This document shows, piece after piece, positions 13,721 through 23,804 of a DNA stretch of 64,000 nt (its first letter is position 1; the number at the start of each line of letters is the position of its first letter). Under the pieces are notes generated by a model. That model was given only the letters and a program-made list of their open reading frames with translations, was not told the DNA's origin and did no database searches. This DNA is from Aselliscus stoliczkanus (lineage: Eukaryota; Chordata; Mammalia; Chiroptera; Hipposideridae), in assembly GCA_033961575.1 (NCBI GenBank), contig CM066732.1, positions 72,764,687 through 72,828,686 of the forward strand, read 5' to 3'. A program made the translations under genes and the position numbers.

Positions 13721-13829
13721 TTTTTTTTTTTTTTAGAGGGCAGTGTCACTGGCCCTCATATGTGGGATCTGAACCGGGGCCACTGGCGTTCCCAAGCCAG
13801 CTCTTAACCACCGCGCCACTCGGCCGGCC
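13721..13829 (-). mobile_element. tRNA-related SINE, monomer form (type A)
   Basis: On the plus strand a T run is followed by GAGGGCAGTGTCACTGGCCC and ends CACTCGGCCGGCC, so the SINE reads on the minus strand. It is flanked by perfect 12-bp duplications TGTACTGTTTCT (13709-13720 and 13830-13841). Box B reads GGTTCAGATCC on the minus strand. Confidence 0.97.
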
Positions 13830-13841
13830 TGTACTGTTTCT

Positions 13842-14167
13842 AATATGACTTGTTTATGCACTGCAACAACTGTTTATTATTTATTAAATAAATCTAGCCT
13901 AACTTATTTATTACCATCATGAACACTTAGGGTTTTTCCACTTTTTTCAATTATTGCAAAAACAAACAAACAAACAAAAACACTGTATATGCCACATTTC
14001 TCAAGCTTATTGGTCTCAATATCCCTTTACATTCAAATAATAGAGTCCTAAAGAGCTTTTGTTTATGTCAGTTCCATTTGCCAGTATTTACTGTATTAAG
14101 TTGATAAATTGTAAAAATATATTTAGTTCTGAATTTTAAAATAACAGTTAACTAATTATGTACTACC
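13842..14167. other. Unassigned AT-rich sequence
   Basis: No gene or repeat recognised except a short AAAC run near 13963. Confidence 0.5.
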
Positions 14168-14169
14168 AG

Positions 14170-14173
<4 letters not shown>

Positions 14174-14224
<51 letters not shown>
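14174..14224. repeat. (TA)n microsatellite
   Basis: About 25 TA units lying between the target duplication and the T run (14225-14247) of the composite SINE. It probably expanded from the TA-rich target duplication. Confidence 0.95.
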
Positions 14225-14254
<30 letters not shown>

Positions 14255-14868
14255 TATTGAGGAATTGGGGGAGGGAAACAGTGTTGGGGAATTGGGGGAG
14301 GGAACCAGCCAAGTTATTGTTCTTCAATCTTCGTTGTGGAGGGTGCCAGTTGCCATCTGGCTTCCCGACGGCAGCTCATGGCCTCTAAGCTCAAGGTGCT
14401 GAGTTCAGTCTTCATTTTAGGTGGATGTAGCCACCATCCCATGTGGGAGTGGAACCAGCAGCCTTGTTGTTAAGAGCGCACGCCCTATCTACTGACCCAT
14501 CCGGACATCAGCTCAGCTCAAGGTGCTGAGTTCAATCTTTAGTTGCAGGTGGGCATAACCCACCGTTGAACAGGCAATCTGGTTGTTACACCAGCTGAGC
14601 CATCCTGCCACCTGTTGGCAGCTCAGCAACATCTCAGCTAGGATGCAGCTTTCACTGGCCCATGTGGAATCAAACCTGTTGCTCAGAACACGTGCTCTAA
14701 GCCAATTCTTTTGTTTTGTTTTGTTTTGTTTTTCAGGGCAGTGTCACTGGCCCTTATATGTGGGACCCGAACCGGGGCCGCTGGCTTCCCAAGCCAGCGC
14801 TTAACCACCACGCCACTCGGCCAGCCTTCTAAGCCAATTCTTAACCAACTGAGCCACTTGGCCGGCCC
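14181..14868 (-). mobile_element. Composite SINE with three tRNA-like units (type C), interrupted
   Basis: Read on the minus strand it starts GGGCCGGCCAAGTGGCTCAG (unit 1, box B-like GGTTTGATTCC), passes a second unit (GGATGGCTCAGCTGG ... CTGTTCAACGG), then a third (GATGGGTCAGTAGATAGGGC ... GGTTCCACTCCCACATGGG), and a non-tRNA body ending TCAATAAAATCTT plus A run. Near-identical 13-bp duplications (AGAAATTATATAT at 14168-14180; AGAAATAATATAT at 14869-14881) flank it. A type A SINE sits inside unit 1. The second full copy is at 45.3 kb. Confidence 0.9.
14711..14828 (-). mobile_element. tRNA-related SINE (type A) nested in the composite SINE
   Basis: The tail is a TTTTG-rich run rather than pure T. 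The element ends CCACTCGGCCAGC and is flanked by perfect 14-bp duplications CTAAGCCAATTCTT (14697-14710 and 14829-14842), which are themselves part of unit 1 of the surrounding type C SINE. This proves the order: type C first, type A later. Confidence 0.97.
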
Positions 14869-14881
14869 AGAAATAATATAT

Positions 14882-15276
14882 TTGTTAATGAAAAGTATAT
14901 TGTAAGCATTTCCTCTGTGGTCTGGTGTAAGGCTTAGCAAACTGTAGCATGTGTACCAAATCCTGTTTGCTGGCTGTTTGTTTGTATATCCTGTAAAGTA
15001 TGAATAGTATTCACATTGTTAAATGATTGAAAAAATAAAAAAAAAAAAAGAAAAAGAAAAGAAAAAGAAACAAATAATACAAAATAATAGTAATGTTTCA
15101 TGACACATAATAATATGAAATTCAAATTTCGGTCTCTATAAAGAAAATCTCACTGAAATGCAGCTGTGCTCATTCATTGTATAATGTCTATGGCTCCTTT
15201 AGAGCTACAAGAGCAAAGCTGAGTAGTTTGTTAAAATGAGGTCTATATATTAAGATTATTCAAATCTTCTATAATG
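14882..15276. other. Unassigned AT-rich sequence with an A-rich patch
   Basis: Contains an A/GAAAA-rich stretch at 15030-15070 and nothing else that I recognise. Confidence 0.5.
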
Positions 15277-15279
15277 TTT

Positions 15280-15351
<72 letters not shown>

Positions 15352-15352
15352 T
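15277..15352. repeat. (CTTT)n microsatellite
   Basis: About 18 uninterrupted CTTT units. It lies just before the L1 fragment that starts near 15385. Confidence 0.97.
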
Positions 15353-15384
15353 TCTTACTTATTTTGAACTGCTTCACCTCTCAG

Positions 15385-16900
15385 TTTTGGAGAGAGATTT
15401 ATTAAAGTACCCTATTTTAATTGTGAATTTACCAGTTTTTCCTATTTCATTAGTTTTACTTTCTATATATTGAAGCCAAGTTATTTTGTACAAACTAGTC
15501 ATGTTTGTTATATTTACATCACTTGTTTGATGTTTCTTTTATTATTTCATATGTCACTTTTTATCCTTGTAATGTGTTTTTAAAATTCAATTTTATCTAG
15601 TATTAATATTATTACAATTTTCTTTAGTACTCTCCATTGTATTTATTAAGCCTATTATTTTCAATATTTTTGAATCTTTTGTTTGCTTGAATCAGTTATG
15701 TCTCTTTTAAGGAGTTTATAGCTAAATTATAAAATCCATGCTAATATTCCATCTTTTCATAGAAAAGTTTAAAGAATTTACATTATTGCATTTATTAAAA
15801 TACTTGGACTTTTTCATTCTAACTTATGTTTTCTATGTATCAAATTACATATCTGCCTTATTACCCTTTTTATTTTGGGTTTTAGATGAATAGAGATTTC
15901 TGTATTGTGTTTTTCCCCTGTGGGTTTAAAAATTATACATTTTATTGCCAATTTCTCTTAGAATTTATATATATACATATATATGATTTAAAGATAATCT
16001 GTATCTTTATCTCTATATGATGTAAATATATATTATATGTATATTATACATATATACATAATATATATAAATTAACAAGATTTAAAGATAATCTGTAGCT
16101 TTATCTGTTTCTTGAACAATATGATAGACTTGGATTGCTTTAACACTAATCTACTTCCATATTTTGGGTTTTTGTTGCCTAGTATTTAATTCTACCATAT
16201 ATTTATACTCCTGATTGGAAATTATTCATATAATTACAATTATCATTGTTTTTAGCTGCCAAATAGAATTTAGATTCAAAAACCTATTTATCACTTTCTT
16301 TGTTCATTATTCATTCCCCTTTGCACCTTTTCTTTCCCTTTTTGATTCAATTTTCTTTTTGTGGTACCTACTTTAACAGTTATTTCTGATGGTGTTGTGA
16401 ATAATGAACTTAATATGTGGCCAAGAAAATCTTATTTTCATTCTAACTTTTGCACTATAGTTTATATGAGCAGAATTTTAGGTTGATTCTCATTCCTTTG
16501 GTTATAATTTCCTTTCTGGATATTTATAAAATCTTTCTCTTTAAATTTTATGATTTCTGTTGTCTCTATAATTTGCTTTATAAATTTGTTTAAATTAGAT
16601 TTTGTTAGCTTGCTCAGGACTACTATTCTTCAATTTACCTTTTTCAAGTCTGAAAAATTGTCATCCATTAACTCTTTGAATATTACCTTTTTCCCATTCT
16701 TTCTATTTTCTTTTTTGAATTCCTATTAGACATTAAAATTCCATTTTAGTATCTATTTCTCATTATTGCTTATTTATATTTTCTTTTTCTTTAGTGTATT
16801 CTCAATGATTTATTCATAGTTAGATTCCATTTGACCATTTTTCTCTTCACTCATATCTAATTTACTGTCAAAACAATCCATCCTTTCTTTCATTGTTGTT
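15385..16900 (-). mobile_element. Strongly decayed L1 fragment (endonuclease to ORF1/5' region)
   Basis: Read on the minus strand, the part at 15385-15850 resembles the ORF2 endonuclease segment of an old L1 (the same region as 9.4-10.3 kb, but more diverged), and 16560-16880 resembles ORF1-proximal L1 sequence. The order is collinear with an L1 in minus orientation. A TA-rich patch lies at 15965-16075. No frame survives. The assignment is by pattern only. Confidence 0.6.
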
Positions 16901-16905
16901 TAGGT

Positions 16906-17802
16906 AAATTCTTTTTAAAACAGTTTCATTGAGATATAATTCACATACGATAAAATTTACCCTTCTAAAGTGTATGATTCAGTGATTTTTAGTATACTCA
17001 TAGAATTTTACAACCACCATCATTATCTAATTCTAAAACATTTCATTACACCAACAAGGAACCTGGGACCCACTTGCAGTCATTTCCTATATCTTCTCTG
17101 CTCTCCCTCAGGCAACCACTAATGCACTTTTTGTCTCTATGGATTTGCCTGTACTGGGCATTTTATAGAAATAGAGTCATGCAATACCTAGTGTTTTGTG
17201 ACTGGCTTCATTCACTTAGCATAATGTTTTAAAAGTTCACCCATCTTGTAGCCTACATTAGCACTTCTTTTTTTTTTTTAATTGCCAAATACTATTACAC
17301 TGTGTGGATAGACCACAATTTGTTTATCCATTTACCAATTGATGGACATTTAGGTTGTTGGCAATTTTGGCTATCTTGAACAATGCTGCTATAAATATTA
17401 ATCTACAAGTATTTGTGTGGATGTTTTCATTTCTCATGGGCATATATTTAAGAGCAGAACTGCTTGGTTATGGAGTAAATCTTTAGTCAGTATTTTGAAG
17501 AATTGCCAAACTGTTTTCCACAAGGACTGTATTTTTTAAAATTCATACCAGTAGTGTGTGAGGTTTCCAATTTTTCAACACTCGGTACTTATTGTTGTCT
17601 TTTTGCTTGTAGCCATCCTAGCGTGTATGTGAAGTGGTATGTCATGTGGGGTTGATATTCTTTTCCCCTGTGATTAAAGATATTGAGTATCATTTCACAT
17701 GCTAATTGCTCATTTGTATATGTTTCTTTTGCAGTGTCTAATCAAATCATTTCCCAATTTTTATTATATAATTTATCTTTTATTGTTGAGTTGTGAGTTT
17801 TT

Positions 17803-17853
<51 letters not shown>

Positions 17854-18150
17854 TTGAAAATATTTCTCCAACTGTGTTGGTTATAGTTTCATTTCCTTGA
17901 TGGTAATCTTTGAATCACAAAAGTTTTTATTATTGATGAAGTCCAGTTTATCTATTTTTTCACTTGTCACTTGTGCTTTCAGTGTCATATCTAAGAAATC
18001 ATTGCCTAACCCAGAGTCATAAAAATCTTAATCTGCATTTTCTCCTAATATTTTAATACTTTCATTCCTTAGATATATGATCTATTTTTAGTTAATATTT
18101 GTATATGATATGAGGTAGGGGTCCAAATTAATTCTTTTGCTTATGGATAC
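16906..18150 (-). mobile_element. L1 3' end (ORF2 C-terminus and 3' UTR)
   Basis: The segment begins with TTTCATTGAGATATAATTCA, the classic reversed L1 3' UTR, continues with ACAACCACCATCATTATCTA, CTATGGATTTGCCTGTACTG, TTTATCCATTTACCAATTGA, CAATGCTGCTATAAATATTA and CCAAACTGTTTTCCACAAGG, and ends near GAGGTAGGGGTCCAAATTAA. All are in the expected order for a 3' fragment in minus orientation. A TA microsatellite expanded within it. 5' truncation is usual for L1. Confidence 0.92.
17804..17850. repeat. (TA)n microsatellite in L1
   Basis: About 23 TA units inside the L1 3' fragment. Confidence 0.95.
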
Positions 18151-18609
18151 CTTTATTAGTTTATATTTATTTCAATATATACATATTAGGGGGTAACAAT
18201 TACATTGATCTAGCATTTATATGTACTAGAAATGGGAGAGGCAGTTTTCCATGTCAGCTCAATTCCTACTGTGAATCGAAGAAAATTCTAAAACCATTTT
18301 CTAATGTTGAGAGGTCATACCAAAATCATAGACCTGATTGGGTCCTGGCATTGAGTTGGGCAGTTGTTACAAACTCATTCGCTAGAATGCTGCTTAAGTG
18401 CATGAATGGTTTTATATTTAAAATAAATAATAAAAAAGACTATAACTTCAATGATTTGTACAAGTATTAACTTTTATGACTTTAAAAATTGAATCTTACT
18501 AAACAGAACTCTTTATTTTAAACCAACTTCTTGCCTGTAACAGAATGAGAACTGATATTTATAAGGATAACTCTCTTATTGTACATCTATTTATTATTTT
18601 CTGAATCTT
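18151..18609. other. Unassigned sequence
   Basis: No repeat or gene recognised. Confidence 0.5.
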
Positions 18610-18740
18610 TTTTCCCCATTTTTATTGAAATATAATTGACATACAGCACTGTATAAGTTTAAGGTGTACAGCATAATAAATTGACTTCCATATATTGAGA
18701 AATAATTACCACAATAAATTTAGTTAACATTTATCATGTC
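18610..18740 (-). mobile_element. L1 3' UTR fragment
   Basis: TTTTATTGAAATATAATTGA followed by a 'CATACAGCACTGTATAAGTTTAAGGTGTACAGCATAATAA'-like order (described, not continuous) is the typical reversed start of an L1 3' UTR. Recognisable sequence stops near 18740. Confidence 0.85.
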
Positions 18741-19384
18741 ATATGGATACATATATTGTTACCAAGCAAGCACCTGCTGCCCGACAGGTATAGGACCCAA
18801 AACTATGCCACTGGCTTTTGAAAAAAGAAAGAGCTTTCTATTGCTGAAACAACCCACAGAGATAGGAGGCACTGCTCAAATCCATTTCCCTGATCTGGGC
18901 TGTGGACAAGTCTTACGGGTTACAGAGAACAGGTTGGCATGTGGTAGTGCTGATGAGACAAATTTTGATTGGAGGGTTTTGGAACTTGGTCAATTATGGT
19001 ATAGGATCAAGAGATAAGAAAAAGCACAAAGGAATTCCAGTCGGGCAGGGTTTATTGGTCAGTTCTATATTTGTCCATATTTGGTCTAGGTACCCGATCT
19101 TCCTTATTGAAGGAGCTCTCTCTTCTTAAATGACGTGGGTGGCCACACTTCTGTTACTTGAGTTCATAGACTGAAGACTCTTGGTTCCTGGGTCACCTGA
19201 AGGACGTGGGTGGCTCATGCACAGTGCTGTCTCTGTAAAGCATCAATCACCAACCAGTCTCCTCTGAGGAAGCAGAACAAATGTGCTGTTTCTATATTTC
19301 TGAATATTAAAGGAAGATTGTTTTTGGAAATTTTAATTAAATTTTACATTGTAATGGCATCTTAGAACTTATCAGGTTTGATGC
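18741..19384. other. Unassigned block, richer in G and C than its flanks
   Basis: The block contains two similar GACGTGGGTGGC motifs about 80 bases apart (near 19133 and 19204), and two overlapping plus-strand frames of 93 and 75 codons without recognisable motifs. It could be an LTR or other old insertion that I cannot name, or unique sequence. Confidence 0.4.
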
Positions 19385-19490
19385 CATTATTTCACAGATC
19401 AGGAAGCTGAGGTCAAGAGTGTTTAAGTGACTTGCTCAAATGCATATAACTAGTTAATGAGAGACGCAAGAGTTGAACCCAAATGTGCTG
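19385..19490 (-). mobile_element. MIR SINE fragment
   Basis: Matches reversed MIR core: CAGATCAGGAAGCTGAGGTC, then AAGTGACTTGCTCAAATGCA and GAGTTGAACCCAAATG. This order is diagnostic of MIR in minus orientation. Confidence 0.85.
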
Positions 19491-20394
19491 TCTTCTTTTG
19501 AGATCATTACTTTTTCCCATTCACATCGTGCTGCTCTTCAGAAACTGCAATTTAATAATACAAGCTTGGAGGATATCTCTTGGTTTATGATTTTCCTAGG
19601 GAATGCTCACACATCTGTACTGGAAATGAATTACAAAGGGATAAAGACTATGAAAAAAGGATCAATATTAGATTCCTTAAGTGATGAAAAATCATAAAAG
19701 AGTACCCAAGAAATTGATTTTAATTAAATATTACTCCTTTACTATTTATACTTGAGTTTGTTGTTTAAAATTTTTTTTCATAGACCTAGAATTTAAAAAG
19801 CCGTATAGGTAGATGTTGGATACCAGGTATCTTAATGTTCCCACATTCCTGAGGCTACCAGGCGAAAAGTTTAGATTGAGCATCTACTTTTCTTTCAGTT
19901 AAGTAGAAGTTTCTTAAGACAAAATCTAGAATGAACGGAGTCACTTTCTATTGAGGATATGTTCAACTTGCAATTAACAAAGTCTTGGGAAAGCTGTTAG
20001 TAAAATTTTGAAGGTGGGAGATGGATAGACAGTGTAGGGGAAGAAGGGTCTAGAAAACTAGCCATCTAAAAATAGCAATACATTTCTACAGCTTTATTTT
20101 TCAAAAGTGTTTTTATTTTTTTGTTTTTATTTTACTGGCATAGATAGTGTGAAACTAATTAGTAACATATTGGCAAAAAAATGTTTCCATTTCATAACAG
20201 AAATTAAAAGAAGGAATGTCTTCTTACATTACTAGAAACATTTCTTTCAGCTTGATTGCATTATATAGTGCTGGTTTTAATTTGCAAGAAAAAAAAGGAA
20301 AACATGTGTGGCCCTGAGAATAATTGAATTGTTATAGTTATTGTTGCTTTTTTGTTTATCCAGAAGTAATAAACCATCCATATTTTTTCTTTTC
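19491..20394. other. Unassigned sequence
   Basis: No repeat or gene recognised. The 74-codon frame at its start begins inside the MIR and is a by-product. Confidence 0.5.
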
Positions 20395-20510
20395 TTTAAA
20401 TTAAATTTATTGGGGCAACACTGGTTAGTAAAATTAGATAGGTTTCAAGTGTACATTTCTATAATACATCATCTATATATTGCATGATGTGTTTACGACC
20501 CAGAGGAAAT
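20395..20510 (-). mobile_element. L1 3' UTR fragment of bat-like type
   Basis: AAATTTATTGGGGCAACACT, then ATAGGTTTCAAGTGTACATT and ATACATCATCTATATATTGC. I remember this order from reversed L1 3' ends of bats. It is one of the clues for the host, but rests on memory. Confidence 0.75.
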
Positions 20511-20779
20511 GTACTCAATACCTCTTTGCAAAAAAATAAGAACCATAATAACCTGCCTTTGTTTTACAGATTTTTTTTTCCCAAGGAACATTTTGCACCA
20601 TTCTTCATAAAATCCTTAGGAAAAGGGAATCAGTAATCTATAGGGAAAAAGGAGAAATAGCAGGCAAAATCTGGTATCTTTTTAAAGGCTAAATAGAAAA
20701 TGAAGTAGGTTTTCTGTACTTTATCCTGTTTATTTAGACAAGGACTGATCTAGAATAAAGGTAATGCTTCTTGACTTTT
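20511..20779. other. Unassigned sequence
   Basis: Nothing recognised. Confidence 0.5.
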
Positions 20780-20935
20780 TATTTATTCATTCATTTCAGT
20801 TACTAAGTGCCAACCAGGTACTGCATTGCATGTTGACTTGCATTGGACACACCATTAGTGATATAAAGATAACAGACAATTATTTCTGCCCTCAAATTAT
20901 TCATGGTCAAATGGAGAACAAAGAAAAGTAGGTGA
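20780..20935 (-). mobile_element. L2 LINE 3' fragment
   Basis: Starts ATTTATTCATTCATTTCAGT and proceeds through 'ctaagtgccaaccaggtactgc' and 'ctgccctcaaattattcatgg'-like blocks, i.e. the reverse complement of the L2 terminus. The copy is diverged. Confidence 0.7.
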
Positions 20936-21214
20936 ACAATTATAGTATAACAGAAATTCAGAGAATTTGCAGAACACAGCGAGGGATCTTATCCAGACTA
21001 GGGGATGAAAGAACATGGAAGACCCTTTGCTGCAGAGTCTAATTGTTGCAATGTCTGCCATTTCCAAGTCATTTTTCAAGACCTTCCAGGGATGTTAACT
21101 ACAAGGAATCATAAGGTCCAAGTGTCACAGTGCTCTCATTTCACAATCTGATTTTGCAGAAGTAGTTTACTCATGAGTAAAGCACAAAGTGCAAAGAAAA
21201 GAAAACGGAGTAAT

Positions 21215-21410
21215 CACTCCTGGGTCTGAATCATGGCTTACCTACTTGACAGCATTGTGACTCTGGAAAAATCATTACATTTCCCTGAACCTCTGTTTCT
21301 TAATTTGTAAATAACAATAATAATGAGGTAATTTGTGGTTTTAAATGAGACAACATTTAACATGTTGGTACAGTTCCTGGCACTCAGGAAATGTTTTAAA
21401 TCCATGAACA
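21215..21410 (+). mobile_element. MIR SINE
   Basis: Good MIR order in plus orientation: TCTGAATCATGGCTTACCTA, then GTGACTCTGGAAAAATCATT, CCTGAACCTCTGTTTCTTAA, an AATAATAATGAGG stretch, and GTTCCTGGCACTCAGGAAAT. Confidence 0.9.
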
Positions 21411-21519
21411 TTTATTACCTTTTAAAAAATCATTACCATAACCAAAGTTATTGATAAATAAAATTCAAAAACTTTAAACGAATTTCAAATATCATTAGTT
21501 CTTTGGAGCAATTTTTTTT
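21411..21519. other. Short unassigned sequence
   Basis: Nothing recognised. Confidence 0.4.
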
Positions 21520-21885
21520 GTTTTTGTTTTTATTTATTTATTTATTTATAATTAGTTTCAGGTGTACAACACAGTGCAATAGTTATACTTTTCACCCCTC
21601 AAAGTGACAATCCCCCTCCCCCAATTTGCCACCCCACTCCTCCCCCCCATATCATATATATCTATTACACTTCCTCTGACTCCCCTCCACAGTATAATCC
21701 ACATCCCGTGACTATCTATATGTTCAATTACAGTTGGTATACAATATTATACAACATCATCTTCAGGTGTACAGTGCAGTGATCAAACCTCTACTCCATC
21801 CATGAAATGGTCTCCCTAACAAGACATGTGACCATCTGGCACCCCACAAAATATTTACCACATTATTAATTATATTCTCCGAACT
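21520..21885 (-). mobile_element. L1 3' UTR fragment
   Basis: Reversed L1 3' UTR: TTAGTTTCAGGTGTACAACA, a C-rich tract (GACAATCCCCCTCCCCCAAT), CATCTTCAGGTGTACAGTGC and ACCACATTATTAATTATATT. Orientation is minus. Confidence 0.9.
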
Positions 21886-22044
21886 GATTCCTGGCAGGTG
21901 GAGCAATGTTTGAAAGTGGATACAACACTCAGTATGGTAAGGGAATTTCTAAAGCTACAACTAGGCTTTATTCCAAAAACGTATAGATCCTTTGTTTGGA
22001 TCCCATAATCACATTTGTAGTTGTAAACAACTAATTAACAGAAC

Positions 22045-22110
22045 CATCATTGAATATTTATTGAGTATATACAGTACTTTTGTGTTGGTGCTTCAGGTTA
22101 GAGCACCAAA
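22045..22110 (-). mobile_element. Short L2-like fragment (candidate)
   Basis: CATTGAATATTTATTGAGTA followed by a 'cagtact..gtgctt..' order resembles a reversed L2 terminus, but only about 65 bases can be aligned by eye. Confidence 0.4.
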
Positions 22111-22443
22111 TCCTGTTTAACCCATAATGTAAATGAGAGCCAAGGAATTCCTTCCATTTGCTCCTTCACACAATGCAACTTAAACCACTTGATGCCACTG
22201 ACTTAATGGCCAGTTTCACTACTTGTACCCACTTTTGCAAGAGTGTTAACATTGTGGTTTTTGCACACTGGTGTAACGCAGGCAAAATATATGTAAATAT
22301 GTCCTCACTGTACAATTTCTCTGTACATGATATTTTATTAGTCTTTACAATGGTCCTTTATAATGACTTGGTAATTGGTATTGTGGATTATCAATAATTT
22401 ATGAAAAGCTCTGAGATTTCTCACCACAGCCTTAAATAATTTT
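22111..22443. other. Unassigned sequence
   Basis: No repeat recognised. A 79-codon plus-strand frame has no recognisable motif. Confidence 0.5.
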
Positions 22444-22548
22444 TTTTTTTCTTTTTAGAGGGCATTGTCACTGACCCTCATATGTGGGATCCGAACCGGC
22501 CTGCTGGCGTCCCAAGCCAGCTCTTAACCACCGCATCACTCGGCCAGT
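22444..22548 (-). mobile_element. tRNA-related SINE (type A)
   Basis: T run, then GAGGGCATTGTCACTGACCC, ending CACTCGGCCAGT. Flanked by perfect 13-bp duplications CTTAAATAATTTT (22431-22443 and 22549-22561). Slightly more mutated than other copies: a deletion in the GGGGCCGC region. Confidence 0.96.
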
Positions 22549-22561
22549 CTTAAATAATTTT

Positions 22562-22660
22562 ATTCATTTCATTCAACAAATATGCCTCGTGTGATCTAGC
22601 TCTGTGATAGGTAGTAGGTATAAGTAATAAATAAAGGCATTTTCCAGTTCTGCATTTCCT
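22562..22660 (-). mobile_element. L2 LINE 3' terminus
   Basis: ATTCATTTCATTCAACAAAT is a reversed L2 3' end, followed by a diverged 'ctctgtgatagg' block. The SINE inserted right at its border. Confidence 0.6.
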
Positions 22661-23662
22661 GTAAAATTACAAAAGAAAATATACTGCCACAGCATGCCTA
22701 TGTTACTCAATGATGGACAAAATACCAACCTCGCTTGTCTGATGTTCACAGTATGCAAACTCACATGTGATGTAGTAAGTAATACTACTTTATTGTATAT
22801 AGGGCTACATGTGTGTAGTGTTATATACAATGTGTAGATTAATATAAGTTGTTACTATACCTTAAGTTTGTTTCATTATTCCTTTTTATAACAAAAAGAT
22901 TCTTGCTGGCCTTTCTTCAAGCTTTTGGATGAGTTCAATTTTTAAAATCTTAAAATTACAATCTGTTACTTTAACCCTTGGCATTTTCAAAGTGAGTATT
23001 AGTATTTTCCTAATATATTCAGCCAGAAACATATCACAAAAATAAATTAGAGTCTGAAGCTGATATAAAAGTGCAGCTGTTATTAACTGCTCCTGTTTTC
23101 AAATCTAGCTTTCTCACTGATTGAATCTGTAATCAGTAATATTTTTTTAACCCAAAATTATAAAAATACATTTCTACTATTTAATTTTTGTGTGTATTTT
23201 TAAATGTTTGGATTACTTGTAGATTTTAAAAGATTTTTTTTTCTGAAAGTCTTTTGAAAACCTGAACCGAGGAGATAAAAAAAAAAGTATTCTCATCACC
23301 ATCATCATCATCAATAACAAGAAATACAGCAATAAGGAAAATATACAGGTACTGGACACCTATGCAATTCTTCAGGAAAGCAAGAGGTCAAAATTTTCTG
23401 CTTACTAAATGAGAAATTTTCAAAGGAAAAGCAATATATTAATTCAAACCTTTGCGACAATTATTGCTTGAGATAATTTATGTTATCTAAATTATATTGC
23501 TTCCAAATCTCTTCTAAATGCTAAGAAGTCAAATAAATTATTGAATAGTTAATTAATATTTAATGTGGGTATTACATTACTTTGAGGTCAATTGTATGAT
23601 ATGGTTTATTTGTTTAGTTAAATATATAGAGATATTAGATATATTGAGGCCCTTAGTATAAT
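22661..23662. other. Unassigned AT-rich sequence
   Basis: No repeat or gene recognised. A small ATC run lies near 23297-23315. Confidence 0.5.
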
Positions 23663-23663
23663 T

Positions 23664-23698
<35 letters not shown>

Positions 23699-23719
23699 AT
23701 ATATATATATATATTATAT
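23663..23719. repeat. Interrupted (TA)n microsatellite
   Basis: TA-rich tract with ATTATA interruptions that ends directly at the target duplication of the miniature transposon. Confidence 0.95.
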
Positions 23720-23721
23720 TA

Positions 23722-23802
23722 TTGGGTTGTTGGAAAAGTCATGACGTATTTTTTCTATGCTTTTTGTTGCAAAAATGCATCATGACTTTTCTGACAACCC
23801 AA
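23722..23802. mobile_element. 81-bp mariner-type miniature inverted-repeat element
   Basis: The two halves are inverted repeats of about 37 bases: the left starts TTGGGTTGTTGGAAAAGTCA and the reverse complement of the right starts TTGGGTTGTCAGAAAAGTCA. It is flanked by TA on both sides (23720-23721 and 23803-23804), the duplication used by mariner transposases. Size and layout match MADE1-like elements, which are end-only derivatives of mariner, but the sequence differs from MADE1 as I remember it. It has no coding capacity. If transcribed, it would fold into one long hairpin. Confidence 0.93.
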
Positions 23803-23804
23803 TA

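Noticed and set aside
15277..15352. Regular repeats that might suggest an array (CRISPR-like or satellite)
   Set aside because: A plain CTTT microsatellite without spacers; the context is a mammalian genome.
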